Assembly: GCA_023382975.1 (NCBI GenBank)
Contig: JAHDXO010000052.1
Coordinates: forward strand, 39,364 to 81,853
Length of the DNA stretch: 42,490 bases
From: Pirellulaceae bacterium
GTDB lineage: Bacteria; Planctomycetota; Planctomycetia; Pirellulales; Pirellulaceae
Direction of reading: 5' to 3'
The notes under the pieces: generated by a model
The model's database searches: none
What the model saw: the letters and a program-made list of their open reading frames with translations, nothing else
Told to the model about the DNA's origin: nothing
In this document: positions 8,378 through 17,101 of the stretch, one piece after another
How the letters are laid out: every line of letters starts with the position of its first letter
Numbering within the stretch: the stretch's first letter is position 1
Program-made: the position numbers and the translations under genes

Positions 8378-9012
8378 GAAAACAGACTCGCCCTCCCAAG
8401 CCCGAAATACTCGAACAACACGGCGAACGCTGGAGCCGCCAGTGGGCTGAGTTGCGAGCGAAGAATCCCAGCGCTGGCTTTCAGTGGTATCAAGCCGAAG
8501 GACAAACCGCTCGCGATTGGTGTCTCCCGGCTCTGAAAGAAATGACCCAGGGCCACTGCGCCTTCTGTGACGCGTTTCCGTTGGAAGATCGGTCGAAGGA
8601 ACCCATCGAGCATTTCAAACCCAAAAGCGAGCCCCGTTTCTACGCCGACGCCTTTGCGTGGGACAATTTGTACTACTGCTGCGAGCGCTGTCAAGGCAGC
8701 AAGGGTGAACGATGGGATGATAATCTCCTTCGTCCCGATGCGGCAGACTATTCATTCGAGAGATACTTCGTGTTCGACTACACGACCGGCGAAATGAAGG
8801 CGAATCCTTGCGCCATTCCGGCCGATCAAGCCCGAGCCGAAATCACTATTCGGATGTACGGACTGGACACGCCGCAGCGACGACGCTGCCGATCCCTGGA
8901 ACTACGCCAATGGCAGCGCAGCGATGAACGCGTGTTGGACGACTGGGCCTATCGAGACTTCTTGGACGCGGGCGACGATTGGAAACCGGAACAACAGTCG
9001 GTGACTTTCTAG
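8374..9012 (+). CDS. HNH endonuclease, Septu PtuB / TIGR02646-like
   Basis: A 212-aa HNH nuclease of the type found in Septu and some retron systems. The zinc/HNH core reads GHCAFCD (Cys62, Cys65), IEHFKPK (His80), then AWDNLYYCCERCQGSKG with Cys103 and Cys106. That is the C-x2-C...HF-P-K...W-NL...C-x2-C pattern of TIGR02646/PtuB proteins. The ATG at 8374 overlaps the ATPase stop, so equal-ratio coupled synthesis is expected. In characterised systems this subunit cleaves nucleic acid on infection. The upstream alternative start at 8344 would lie inside the ATPase gene and is less likely. All key residues appear present, so the pair should be active. Confidence 0.78.
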   Translation: MRKQTRPPKPEILEQHGERWSRQWAELRAKNPSAGFQWYQAEGQTARDWCLPALKEMTQGHCAFCDAFPLEDRSKEPIEHFKPKSEPRFYADAFAWDNLYYCCERCQGSKGERWDDNLLRPDAADYSFERYFVFDYTTGEMKANPCAIPADQARAEITIRMYGLDTPQRRRCRSLELRQWQRSDERVLDDWAYRDFLDAGDDWKPEQQSVTF

Positions 9013-9142
9013 ACACGGCCAACTGGCTAAGAACCGGACAGATCAGCGATCTTTTCTACAAAGGGAGCATTGGCTGGAAGCCGCTGCTTCGATCCGCTAT
9101 ACTGGCGACCTTGTGGGTCGGACTTGTCGGAAAGGGGATGTC

Positions 9143-11230
9143 ATGGGTGCGTTGGATATCTTGGTTTTTCTGGCTTTCGTGGTGTCGGTGATCACGGTCG
9201 GGCTATGGATGAGCAGGGGGGAACAAACGCACAGCGAGCATGGCGCCCAAGACTACTTTCTGGCGGGCCGCGGACTGACTTGGTGGCTGGTCGGGTTTTC
9301 GCTGATCGCGGCGAACATTAGCACCGAGCAGTTTGTCGGGATGAGCGGCAAGGCGGCCGACTGGCTGGGGATGGCCATCGCCAGCTACGAATGGATGGCG
9401 GCGATCACGCTGGTCGTCGTGGCGTTCGTGTTCCTGCCGACGTTCCTCAAGAGCGGCATCTATACGATCCCCGAGTTCCTCGAGTACCGCTACAACGTCT
9501 TCGCCCGCACCGTGATGGCGATCGCCACGATGATTATCCTGGTGGGCGTGCCCACGGCGTCGGTCATCTTTTCGGGCGCCAAAGTGATCACGGGGAATTT
9601 CCAGGGACTGGAACTGTTCGGTCAGGATCTGGGGAACATCACGATCGGCTGCTGGATCATCGGCACGCTGGCCGCGGTCTACGTGTTTGCCGGTGGTTTG
9701 AAGGCCTGTGCCTGGGCCGATTTAATCCAGGGATCGGCCCTGATCCTTGGCGGCGTGGTGATCGCGATGTTCGCGATGAACCTGCTGGCCAACACCGCCC
9801 CGGAGGAATTGATCCAAACGGCGAGGAACAGCGAAGTGTCGGTCGAAAGCCTCCGCGAATCCGGGGCGGTCGCCCGCTTCTGGGATTTGAACCGGGGCCC
9901 GTTGCCGGAAGGCAAGACCCACATGGTCCGCGACATCAAGGACCGGGAGATTCCCTGGACCGCGCTACTGATCGGGCTGTGGATTCCGAACTTCTTCTAC
10001 TGGGGGCTGAACCAGTACATCACTCAGCGCACCTTGGGATCGAAATCGCTGGCCCAAGGCCAGAAGGGTGTCGTGTTCGCGGCGTTTCTGAAGCTGATCA
10101 TTCCGTTCATCGTCGTGATCCCGGGGATACTGGCCTTCAATCTGTTCAATACCGATTTGAAGAACGATGCCGTCACCCGCAACGCCCTGATCATGTCGGC
10201 GCGTTCGCCCGACTTGTATCGCAGCCTGTCCGACGGTGTGAAACCCGACTCCCAGGATCCGCGGAACAAGAGCAACTTGGCCAATATCGAGAAGAACCTG
10301 AGTGCGGCGGTGAAGACCGGGAAGATTCAGTTGTACGTGTTCGACAAGACGTTCGCCGTTTTGCATCCCGAAGACGCCGCGGCGATCGTCGATCACGGAC
10401 GGCGGCAGTTGGCGGGCCGCGTCGATGTGCCATCACCATCGGAAGACGCCGATGCGGAAGGACTCGCCCGCACCAGCGAAGAACTGGCCGCAACCGCCAA
10501 GTCCCAACTGGCCGATCGGGTCGCCGTCGAGACGCTCGTGGCACACGACTACGACAATGCCTTTCCCACGTTGATCCGCAAACTGATGCCCGTTGGGTGG
10601 GGCATCAAAGGCTTCGTGCTAGCAGCGATCTTCGGCGCGGTGGTCAGTTCGCTGGCGTCGATGCTGAACTCGGCGTCGACCATCGCGACGATGGACATCT
10701 ACAACAAGCTGCGCAAGGGCGCCAGCCAGTACGAACTGGTTACGGCCGGGCGCGTGTTTGTGGTCATCTTCGTGGTGATCGCGATGACGATCGCCCCGAT
10801 GCTGGGCCATCCGAGCTTCGGCGGCATTTTCACGTTCATCCAGGAGTTCCAGGGCTTCATTTCGCCGGGCATCCTGGCCATCTTCATCTTCGGTCTGCTG
10901 GTCCACCGGGCGCCCCGCTACGTGGGCACGGTGGGATTGTTGCTGAATCCAGTCCTGTACGGAGTCTTCAAGTACAGCCCCTCGATTCCGGTGTTGAGCC
11001 AGATGGCTCCGCTCCAGGCGATCGCCCGCTGGTCGTTTCTGGACCGCATGGCGCTGTGCTTCGGGATCGTGATGGCCGTCTTGACCCTGATGACGTTGAT
11101 TTCGCCGCTGCGCAAGCCCGTCGAGTTGCCGGTCAACCAGCAGATGAACGTCGAGTCGTCCAAAGGTGCGATGATCGGCGGCGCGGCGGTCATCGTGCTG
11201 ACGCTGATCCTGTATGTGATCTTCTGGTAG
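9143..11230 (+). CDS. Sodium/solute symporter (SSS family)
   Basis: A 695-residue member of the sodium:solute symporter family, related to SGLT/putative sugar or myo-inositol carriers. Features seen: FLAGRGLTWWLVGFSLIAANISTEQFVGMSG near residues 34-65 (family TM1 region), repeated hydrophobic segments (~13), YTIPEFLEYRY, and ASMLNSASTIATMDIYNK, the conserved Na+-site helix. Between the seventh and eighth helices lies an unusually long soluble insert of about 110 residues (DLYRSLSDG... to ...LVAHDYDNAFP), which occurs in planctomycete members. The ATG at 9143 is chosen because AAGGGG precedes it by five to six bases. Substrate is unknown; no linked catabolic genes point to one. Confidence 0.88.
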   Translation: MGALDILVFLAFVVSVITVGLWMSRGEQTHSEHGAQDYFLAGRGLTWWLVGFSLIAANISTEQFVGMSGKAADWLGMAIASYEWMAAITLVVVAFVFLPTFLKSGIYTIPEFLEYRYNVFARTVMAIATMIILVGVPTASVIFSGAKVITGNFQGLELFGQDLGNITIGCWIIGTLAAVYVFAGGLKACAWADLIQGSALILGGVVIAMFAMNLLANTAPEELIQTARNSEVSVESLRESGAVARFWDLNRGPLPEGKTHMVRDIKDREIPWTALLIGLWIPNFFYWGLNQYITQRTLGSKSLAQGQKGVVFAAFLKLIIPFIVVIPGILAFNLFNTDLKNDAVTRNALIMSARSPDLYRSLSDGVKPDSQDPRNKSNLANIEKNLSAAVKTGKIQLYVFDKTFAVLHPEDAAAIVDHGRRQLAGRVDVPSPSEDADAEGLARTSEELAATAKSQLADRVAVETLVAHDYDNAFPTLIRKLMPVGWGIKGFVLAAIFGAVVSSLASMLNSASTIATMDIYNKLRKGASQYELVTAGRVFVVIFVVIAMTIAPMLGHPSFGGIFTFIQEFQGFISPGILAIFIFGLLVHRAPRYVGTVGLLLNPVLYGVFKYSPSIPVLSQMAPLQAIARWSFLDRMALCFGIVMAVLTLMTLISPLRKPVELPVNQQMNVESSKGAMIGGAAVIVLTLILYVIFW

Positions 11231-11255
11231 ATACCGGTACGCAGGACACTTGGCG

Positions 11256-11459
11256 TCAGCACGCTGCCGCCATCTGCATCCGCCGCTGCCGCGCCGAACG
11301 TTTCTTGCGTTGGCAGGCGTCGACCAGGATCTGAGACCATTCTGCGCCGTCTGCTTCCTCTAATTCGTCTTGAACGGACAGCATCGTTTCGACGATGCGG
11401 GCCAAGATGCGGGTTTCGTTTTCCTGGGACAGTGGCCGTCGAGTACGAGTTCGGTTCAT
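11256..11459 (-). CDS. Small hypothetical protein
   Basis: A 67-codon ORF from ATG 11459, with GGGAG nine bases upstream. The product (MNRTRTRRPLSQENETR...) is basic at both ends, with a predicted amphipathic helix in the middle (ILARIVETMLSVQDELEE) and a C-terminal RKKRSARQRRMQM. No family recognised. It is convergent with the symporter gene, whose stop is 25 bases away. Short length and lack of homology knowledge make this uncertain; the ribosome-binding site is the main support. Confidence 0.4.
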   Translation of the reverse strand: MNRTRTRRPLSQENETRILARIVETMLSVQDELEEADGAEWSQILVDACQRKKRSARQRRMQMAAAC

Positions 11460-12014
11460 GATTCGCAACTCCCTGCTTGGTGTCTTGGTGACTGGGCGGT
11501 GAGCACCTGCTTCGAGCCGCCCTTAACGACTTGGTTACTGAAGCAAGGACGATGCCAAGACCCGCGGCATTTTGCGACATCGCTTGCTAGCGACCGCCTC
11601 AACCTGTTTCTTAACAACGATTTGCGAAACAGGAAAAAATCTGGCCGCGCCAGCGTACGTCCTTTCTCGCCGCGCCGTCCAGGTAGGATCTTCAATACGT
11701 CTGAACCAATCGTCAAAACAGCGGCAAATCGCTTTTCCCTCAGCCTCGGTCGGTCGCTCCCAGTTCGGCCCATCCTGCGGAAGGGCGAGGCGGTGTCGCC
11801 GCGTCTTTTCTCGGCCTTCCGGTCACGAGCGGCGGCTTTTCCCGTCCGCTGCTAGCACGGACAGCGGTGCCAGCGGGAAGGATGGCCCCTTGTAGACTCG
11901 TTTGGCGGGCGGATCGGGGGTTCAATCGTCGGGCTCGTATCGATCTCTATTTACGCGAAGGGGGGAAACCGGTTACCATTTGCCAGCAATACGGTCAGTG
12001 AAGGAGTACTGAGG
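11460..12014. other. Intergenic stretch, no gene seen
   Basis: About 550 bases between the small minus-strand ORF and the proline-rich protein gene. Overlapping ORFs on both strands have biased, low-complexity translations and no ribosome sites, so none is called. The last 15 bases carry the AAGGAG (12001-12006) of the next gene. A promoter for that gene and one for the small ORF are expected here, but no convincing -35/-10 pair was recognised. Confidence 0.5.
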
Positions 12015-13892
12015 ATGAACGGAGTCGCGGTGTTGGTGGCGGCGGCCGTGCTCGGGGTGGACTACGGATGGCAACCCACCACCGATGGGCAGCTGGAATA
12101 CATCATCCAAATCGAGCCGGTGACGCTTGTCGCTTTGCGGGGCGGACAGGAATTGATCAGTCAGATCGATCCCTACGTCCAAGGTGTGCGCCGGTTCCGC
12201 ATCCGCGTCGGCACCGAGATGGTGCCGCGCCGCGGGACGCCTCCGCGCCAATCCGCGCCGCCCCAGTCTTTGCCCCTTCCCGCGGGCGTTCAATACGGCT
12301 GGCGTGGCATCGACAGCCAGCAGATGGAGTTCATCGTTCAGCTTTCTCACGAGCGTCTGGTCCTGATGCGAGCCGGCGAAGAACTGGTTGGCGAAATGCC
12401 GCCCGAGTTGCCAAACGTCACGCAACTGAGAATCCGTTCCGGCGTCGAACCGCCGCCCAGGCAGGGGTTGCAGGTCGCCTCGGCCGCGTTGCCGTCCGAA
12501 ACCCTCGCGACGAATCAACCGGCGCAGCCTACGTCAGCTCCAGCCGGCGCTCCGGCACCGGCGGGGGTTCAGCTACCCGCTCAGCCACCGGCCGAGTCAG
12601 GACCGAACGTCGGTTCTCCGCCGCGGATGGGAACCGAGACACCGGCGCCGAATGACTTGCGACCACCGATATGGCAACCCGGCGACGCACCCGCGACGGG
12701 AGCCGGCCCCGGGCAACCTACGCTTGCCGATCCGCAGTTGTCGCCGCCGGTGGGATCGGCCGAGCGGTATCCGCCCAACGCCGCACAACCCAGCGCGGGC
12801 AACTGGGGAGCCCCACCTGCTGTCGCTCAACCCGGTGCTGGCGGCAACTGGGGAACTGGCGGTGTCGGATCGCTGCCCGCGCAGCCAGCCACGCAGGCCA
12901 ACGATCCCCGTCTTGAAATCGCCGGGTCGCAGGGTTCCACCGCCGCATCGCCCCCAGCCGTACCCAATCCGACGTCCCGCGAACCGGCTGCGGCGTTCGG
13001 CGCTACATCGCTTCCGGACCCGCGGGCCGCCGCAAGCGACCGTCCTCGCAACGACGCTGAGGTCGGTGGCTGGCCAGCAGCAGGCTACGGTCCAGCCAAC
13101 GGGTCGGAACGCGCGATGCCGACCGCTCCGTCCAGTGGCGACTGGACGACCGGTCCTGTCCCCGTGGGGCCGGCGCCAACGAACGAAACGCCCTTGATCA
13201 ACACCTCGCCGCCCGCGGCCGGGCCGACGACAAACTATGGCTATTCGGATCGCGCACCGAACTACGGCGCAGCCGCTCAGAACCCCGGCAGTCCGACACC
13301 GCAAGGCGGCTCGGTCTACGGTGCCACGCCGCCGCCAGCGGCTGGCCAGCCAGCGAATCCGCCGACAGTACAAATTCCCTATTCGCCTCCGTGGGCCGCG
13401 GGTGGACAATCCGGCGGCTGGACCGTCGCGCAAGAGTCCTCGCCCGCCCCTAGCTACCCGGCCGCCAGTTCGCGTCCGTTCGACATGACGGCCGAAATTC
13501 CTCGGATGCCTTGGGAACGTCGTCTGTTCGGCACCGACGGAGAAATCCGAATCACCGAGCAGGGCAAAGACTTCTGGGCGAGCTTGGCGGCCACGGCGCA
13601 GGATCCAACGTTGTCATTCTTGCACACCGGCAGCCAGACCGCCGCCAGCGATCAACCGTGGGGACCGCTGGCGCTGGCCTTGATGGTGTTGTTCGTATCG
13701 CTCGGAGGGAACCTGTACATGGGCTGGATCGCGATGGACATGTACCAGCGTTACCTGGAGTTGGCGGACGATCTGGCCGAGCACGATTCGCCGTCGCGTC
13801 CTTCGCTGGACGACGAAGACGATCCGCTCGACGACGAAGACGACTGGAGGGACATCCGCAGACGCCGCAGCCGCGCCTCGGTCGCCGCGTAG
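12015..13892 (+). CDS. Proline-rich membrane protein with tandem N-terminal repeat
   Basis: A 625-residue hypothetical with three parts. Residues ~16-70 and ~93-147 are two copies of one domain: Y-G-W...(G/S)QxEYIIQ/MEFIVQ...L-x-R-x-G-x-EL...Q/TLRIR-x-G. Residues ~150-500 are a Pro/Ala/Gly/Asn-rich, probably disordered linker. Near residues 549-577 is one transmembrane helix (WGPLALALMVLFVSLGGNLYMG), followed by an acidic tail with repeated DDEDD and a basic end. The N terminus MNGVAVLVAAAVLGV may be a signal or anchor. Start chosen from AAGGAG eight bases upstream. Such layout is seen in planctomycete envelope-associated proteins of unknown role. Convergent with the DUF6677-like gene. Confidence 0.7.
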   Translation: MNGVAVLVAAAVLGVDYGWQPTTDGQLEYIIQIEPVTLVALRGGQELISQIDPYVQGVRRFRIRVGTEMVPRRGTPPRQSAPPQSLPLPAGVQYGWRGIDSQQMEFIVQLSHERLVLMRAGEELVGEMPPELPNVTQLRIRSGVEPPPRQGLQVASAALPSETLATNQPAQPTSAPAGAPAPAGVQLPAQPPAESGPNVGSPPRMGTETPAPNDLRPPIWQPGDAPATGAGPGQPTLADPQLSPPVGSAERYPPNAAQPSAGNWGAPPAVAQPGAGGNWGTGGVGSLPAQPATQANDPRLEIAGSQGSTAASPPAVPNPTSREPAAAFGATSLPDPRAAASDRPRNDAEVGGWPAAGYGPANGSERAMPTAPSSGDWTTGPVPVGPAPTNETPLINTSPPAAGPTTNYGYSDRAPNYGAAAQNPGSPTPQGGSVYGATPPPAAGQPANPPTVQIPYSPPWAAGGQSGGWTVAQESSPAPSYPAASSRPFDMTAEIPRMPWERRLFGTDGEIRITEQGKDFWASLAATAQDPTLSFLHTGSQTAASDQPWGPLALALMVLFVSLGGNLYMGWIAMDMYQRYLELADDLAEHDSPSRPSLDDEDDPLDDEDDWRDIRRRRSRASVAA

Positions 13893-13926
13893 CCGTTCGG
13901 AGTTCTCACGAATCCGGCTGCTATGG

Positions 13927-14529
13927 CTACGCTTCGCCTTCCTTGGCCTTCGAGCCGTCGCGGTCCTTCTCTTCCGTCGAACCGAACGGGCCCGCGTAGG
14001 CGTCGCAGATCGCCAGAATGTTCAGCAGTCCGGCGATCATCGTGTACAACGTGCCCAATTCAAAGCGATAACTGAGCCGTTCGTGCCAAGTCGCCAATTC
14101 GTCCTCGAACTCAAGGCTCACCGGCTGCTCGGGCGGCGCCATGAATCCGTTCAGCAACGGCGGGCGCGGCGGGTCGCCGAACACCCGTTTCGCTTGGATC
14201 AACGCGGGCAGAGCCGGTAGTCCTGCGCCCAACTGGCAGATGAACTGCCAGCGCTTGTCGGTCTTGGTCCACGAGGCGTAGACCACGTGCCCTTCACCGA
14301 TCGCCAAGCCGAAGAAGAACATGCTGAGCACCACGACCATGAACAGAATGCCCTTGGCATATCGTCGCTGGTAGAGATGGCCGCTGCCGGGCCAAAGCCA
14401 GGCCAGAAATGCCGCCAAACCGGCGTTGCGCAGGTCGATCTCCACGAGATCGTCCGATCGCGGTGCTGTGCCTTCCTTCGCCATGATGCCGGGCGTCCTT
14501 AAATGTGCCGAAGTCCGATCTTCCGTCAT
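13927..14529 (-). CDS. DUF6677-like membrane protein (TM2-type)
   Basis: A 200-aa membrane protein. Residues ~35-90 carry LAAFLAWLWPGSGHLYQRRYAKGILFMVVVLSMFFFGLAIG, the pattern of the planctomycete DUF6677 family (P-G-x-G-x-x-Y helix-turn-helix as in TM2 domains). A later hydrophobic helix is LYTMIAGLLNILAICDAYAGP, and the C terminus is charged (EEKDRDGSKAKEGEA). Function is unknown. The first ATG at 14529 is used; ATG 14484 is an alternative and neither has a strong ribosome-binding site. It lies 74 bases downstream of the 2-hydroxyacid dehydrogenase gene on the same strand and may be the last gene of that operon. Confidence 0.7.
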   Translation of the reverse strand: MTEDRTSAHLRTPGIMAKEGTAPRSDDLVEIDLRNAGLAAFLAWLWPGSGHLYQRRYAKGILFMVVVLSMFFFGLAIGEGHVVYASWTKTDKRWQFICQLGAGLPALPALIQAKRVFGDPPRPPLLNGFMAPPEQPVSLEFEDELATWHERLSYRFELGTLYTMIAGLLNILAICDAYAGPFGSTEEKDRDGSKAKEGEA

Positions 14530-14603
14530 GCCACGCCAGCGGCCATCTTAGCCGCAGTCCCGCCCAGCTCCAAGGGCTCGACACCCATGTTCAGCAAACT
14601 TCC

Positions 14604-15569
14604 TCACTCGTTGACCTGATGCACCAGCGGCTGACCTTGAAGGCCTCGGACCAAGTTTTCGACCGAAGTCTCTGCCATCTTCCGCCGCGTCTGGACGGTG
14701 GCGCTGCCCAAGTGGGGCGCGATCACCAGATTCGACATCCGTAGCAAGGGGTGGTCGCGCGGCAACGGCTCCGGATCGGTGACGTCCAGCGCCGCTGCGG
14801 CGATCCAGCCTCGCTGCAGTGCCTCGGTCAACGCGTCCGTCTGGACGATCGGACCGCGAGCCACGTTGATCAGCGTCGCGGTGGGCTTCATCCGCTGCAA
14901 TTCGTCGCGGCCGATCCGGCCGCGAGTCTGCTCGGTCAGCGGCGTGCTGATCACCAGATAGTCCGACTGTGCCAGCAGTTGGTCGAATCCGACGTAGCTC
15001 GCGGCCAGTTGTGATTCGGCATCCGGCCGGCGCCGGCGATTGTGATACAGAATCGTCATGTCGAAGCCGCGAGCACGCCGCGCGATCTGGCAACCGATCC
15101 GTCCCAACCCCAGAATTCCCAGCGTTGCATGGTGGATCTCCTGCCCCAACATCAACCCCGGATCGTAGCGCAGAAATTCGCCGCTGCGCGCGTAGCGATC
15201 CCCTTCGATCAAGCGCCGAGCCGAGGCCATCAGCAACGCCATCGCCATATCCGCCGTCGCCTCGTCCAGCACGCCGGGCGTATTGCCGACGGGGATCCCG
15301 CGCTGCGCCGCCGCACGCACATCGATATGGTCCACGCCGACCCCGTAGTTGCTGATCACGCGCAACCCGGGCAACCGATCCAGCAGGGACGCATCGACGC
15401 GCGGATGGCCGTAGGTGTACAGCCCATCCACCGTCGGATCGACGCCGCCATCCGCCGCCGGCCAGGGCCTTATTTCGACGCGATCTGCCAGCATCGCGAC
15501 GATCTCGGCCGCCAACGGCCCGTCGGCGATTACCCGCAGCCTGCGGTTCGTATCGTCAGGGCAGCTCAT
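14604..15569 (-). CDS. D-isomer 2-hydroxyacid dehydrogenase
   Basis: NAD(P)-dependent dehydrogenase (321 aa) of the GhrB/hydroxypyruvate-reductase/phosphoglycerate-dehydrogenase group, which reversibly reduces 2-oxoacids to D-2-hydroxyacids in the cytoplasm. Seen: the nucleotide-binding GLGRIG at 154-159, NYGVGVDHID near 74-83, and the catalytic trio Arg238 (NVARGP), Glu267 (DPEPLP) and His286 (APHLGSAT). Family length is normal. The ATG at 15569 overlaps the TGA of the upstream hydrolase gene (ATGA), so the two are coupled. Its place behind glycan-active genes suggests handling of a sugar-acid derivative, but the substrate is not known. Confidence 0.88.
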   Translation of the reverse strand: MSCPDDTNRRLRVIADGPLAAEIVAMLADRVEIRPWPAADGGVDPTVDGLYTYGHPRVDASLLDRLPGLRVISNYGVGVDHIDVRAAAQRGIPVGNTPGVLDEATADMAMALLMASARRLIEGDRYARSGEFLRYDPGLMLGQEIHHATLGILGLGRIGCQIARRARGFDMTILYHNRRRRPDAESQLAASYVGFDQLLAQSDYLVISTPLTEQTRGRIGRDELQRMKPTATLINVARGPIVQTDALTEALQRGWIAAAALDVTDPEPLPRDHPLLRMSNLVIAPHLGSATVQTRRKMAETSVENLVRGLQGQPLVHQVNE

Positions 15570-17050
15570 GGCACGTACCTCTTGATGACCACCAGGTCCA
15601 AGGCACCGCGGCCGCTGATCCGGCTGCCAAAAATCTGCAACGCCCGGATCTCGCCTCGGAACTGCCGGTTTGGAACGTCGCTACGCATCGTCTCGTTGAA
15701 GTTGCCGACGGCCAGCGGACCGGGTTCGGCGGCCACGGAACCTGCGTTGTAAGTCGTCTTGCGGTCCAAGACCAGCGAGGCTTCACCCGGCTGGTCCTGC
15801 ACGCGACTGAAATACCAGCAGACATTCTCCGCGGTGTGCGTCGCAGGATTGGCTGTCGACGTCGCACCATCGCCGAAGTCCCACGCAATTGCTCCCTCTG
15901 TCTCGCTACGGAACTTCACCGTCAACGGCGGCACGCCTTCCACCTCTGACGCCGAGATCTTAACTTGGGGGCGCAGCTTCTCACCTGGGGCATACTGGGT
16001 GAAACGATAAGCCACCTGGTACTTCTCCCGAAACCGGGCGCCGCCCGCCATCTCGGACGTCTGCAGACTGGCGTGCGTAACCCACGCCTTGTTGTGGTCG
16101 TACCAAACGCGGCTATTGTGAATGCTCCGCATGCGTTGGTAAGGGTATTCGTTCTGCAGGATCTGGAAAAAGCGATCCCAATCCTCCATCTGCTTGTTGC
16201 CGCGATGGCCCTTGGGCCGGTCCGTCATGAAGTCAAACTCGTTGGCCAACGACCACCACACGTTCCGATAGGCGGACAATCGGGCGATGCAGTACCGCAG
16301 ATACCGGTCATCCTGCGAATCGCTCATATCAGCGAATCCCCAGCGGTCGTAGGGATGCCAGAGGATCAAGTCGGCCTCGATGCCCAGCCGCTGCAAATCC
16401 AAGATGCGCTGTTCCAAGTGACGCCAGAACGCCGGATCGGGACATTCGAAGTCGAACGAATCGTCGTCCTTCTTCTGGAAGGCAAACAACGCCGGTTCGT
16501 TCTGATTGTAGGCGTACGATTTGGGAAAGATGCAGAAGCGGATCTTATTGAAGGGCGACGCCGCCAAGGTCTTCAATGTCTGTTGCTGCAAACGTTCGGT
16601 TTGATGAATCCAGGCGTAACAGGTCGTGCCGAATTGATGATAGGGCGTACCGTCCGCATAACGCAGATAGAAGGTCTTGAAGACCCCGATCGGCCCGTAG
16701 TTGTCGGCCGTTGGCGATCCGGCGGTGAACGAACCGATCTTGCCGCTCAGCTCCGGCCGGTTGCTCCGCGTTTCGTAGCGCCATTGGCCCTGGACCGGCG
16801 GCGAGAATCGGACTTTGTAGACACCATCTCCGTCGTAGAACCCGGGCACGACAATGCGACGGTCCCCCTGGCTGAAGGCGGCCGCCAGTTGCACATCCAG
16901 ATAGGGATTGCCATCGCGCGGGCCGTCCAGCGACGTCTCCCATACGCCCCACTGCTCGACTTCGGCACCGATCGCAGCAGCCCGGAATGACAGAACGGCC
17001 AAACAGAGGACAGGCAAGACGCCAGTAAGTCGGCAATGTCTCACATTCAT
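15566..17050 (-). CDS. DUF5060/DUF4038-type glycoside hydrolase, mosaic
   Basis: A secreted 494-aa protein (signal peptide to about residue 29). Residues ~33-105 match the DUF5060 beta-sandwich (EVEQWGVWETSLDGP...YKVRFSPPVQGQWRYETRSNRPELSG). A TIM-barrel hydrolase region follows (FGTTCYAWIHQT, NKIRFCIFPKSY, WHPYDRWGFADM, WSLANEFDFM with a likely acid/base Glu). The barrel stops abruptly near residue 340 at ARFREKYQ, where relatives continue to a second catalytic DE-containing strand. It then runs in frame into a PKD-like piece (PLTVKFRSE...WDFGDGATSTANPATHT) and a LamG-like end (AVGNFNETMRS...IRALQIFGSR). It looks like joined parts of different genes and may be inactive. AGGAG lies nine bases before ATG 17050. 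Confidence 0.7.
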   Translation of the reverse strand: MNVRHCRLTGVLPVLCLAVLSFRAAAIGAEVEQWGVWETSLDGPRDGNPYLDVQLAAAFSQGDRRIVVPGFYDGDGVYKVRFSPPVQGQWRYETRSNRPELSGKIGSFTAGSPTADNYGPIGVFKTFYLRYADGTPYHQFGTTCYAWIHQTERLQQQTLKTLAASPFNKIRFCIFPKSYAYNQNEPALFAFQKKDDDSFDFECPDPAFWRHLEQRILDLQRLGIEADLILWHPYDRWGFADMSDSQDDRYLRYCIARLSAYRNVWWSLANEFDFMTDRPKGHRGNKQMEDWDRFFQILQNEYPYQRMRSIHNSRVWYDHNKAWVTHASLQTSEMAGGARFREKYQVAYRFTQYAPGEKLRPQVKISASEVEGVPPLTVKFRSETEGAIAWDFGDGATSTANPATHTAENVCWYFSRVQDQPGEASLVLDRKTTYNAGSVAAEPGPLAVGNFNETMRSDVPNRQFRGEIRALQIFGSRISGRGALDLVVIKRYVP

Positions 17051-17101
17051 CGAACGGCTCTCCTGAAAGAAACTCGCGGCATTCTGGACAGCCGCCTTGT
17101 T

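Noticed and set aside
11370..11855. 161-codon plus-strand ORF in the gap after the symporter
   Set aside because: No ribosome-binding site, no recognisable motif, and it overlaps competing frames of similar quality.
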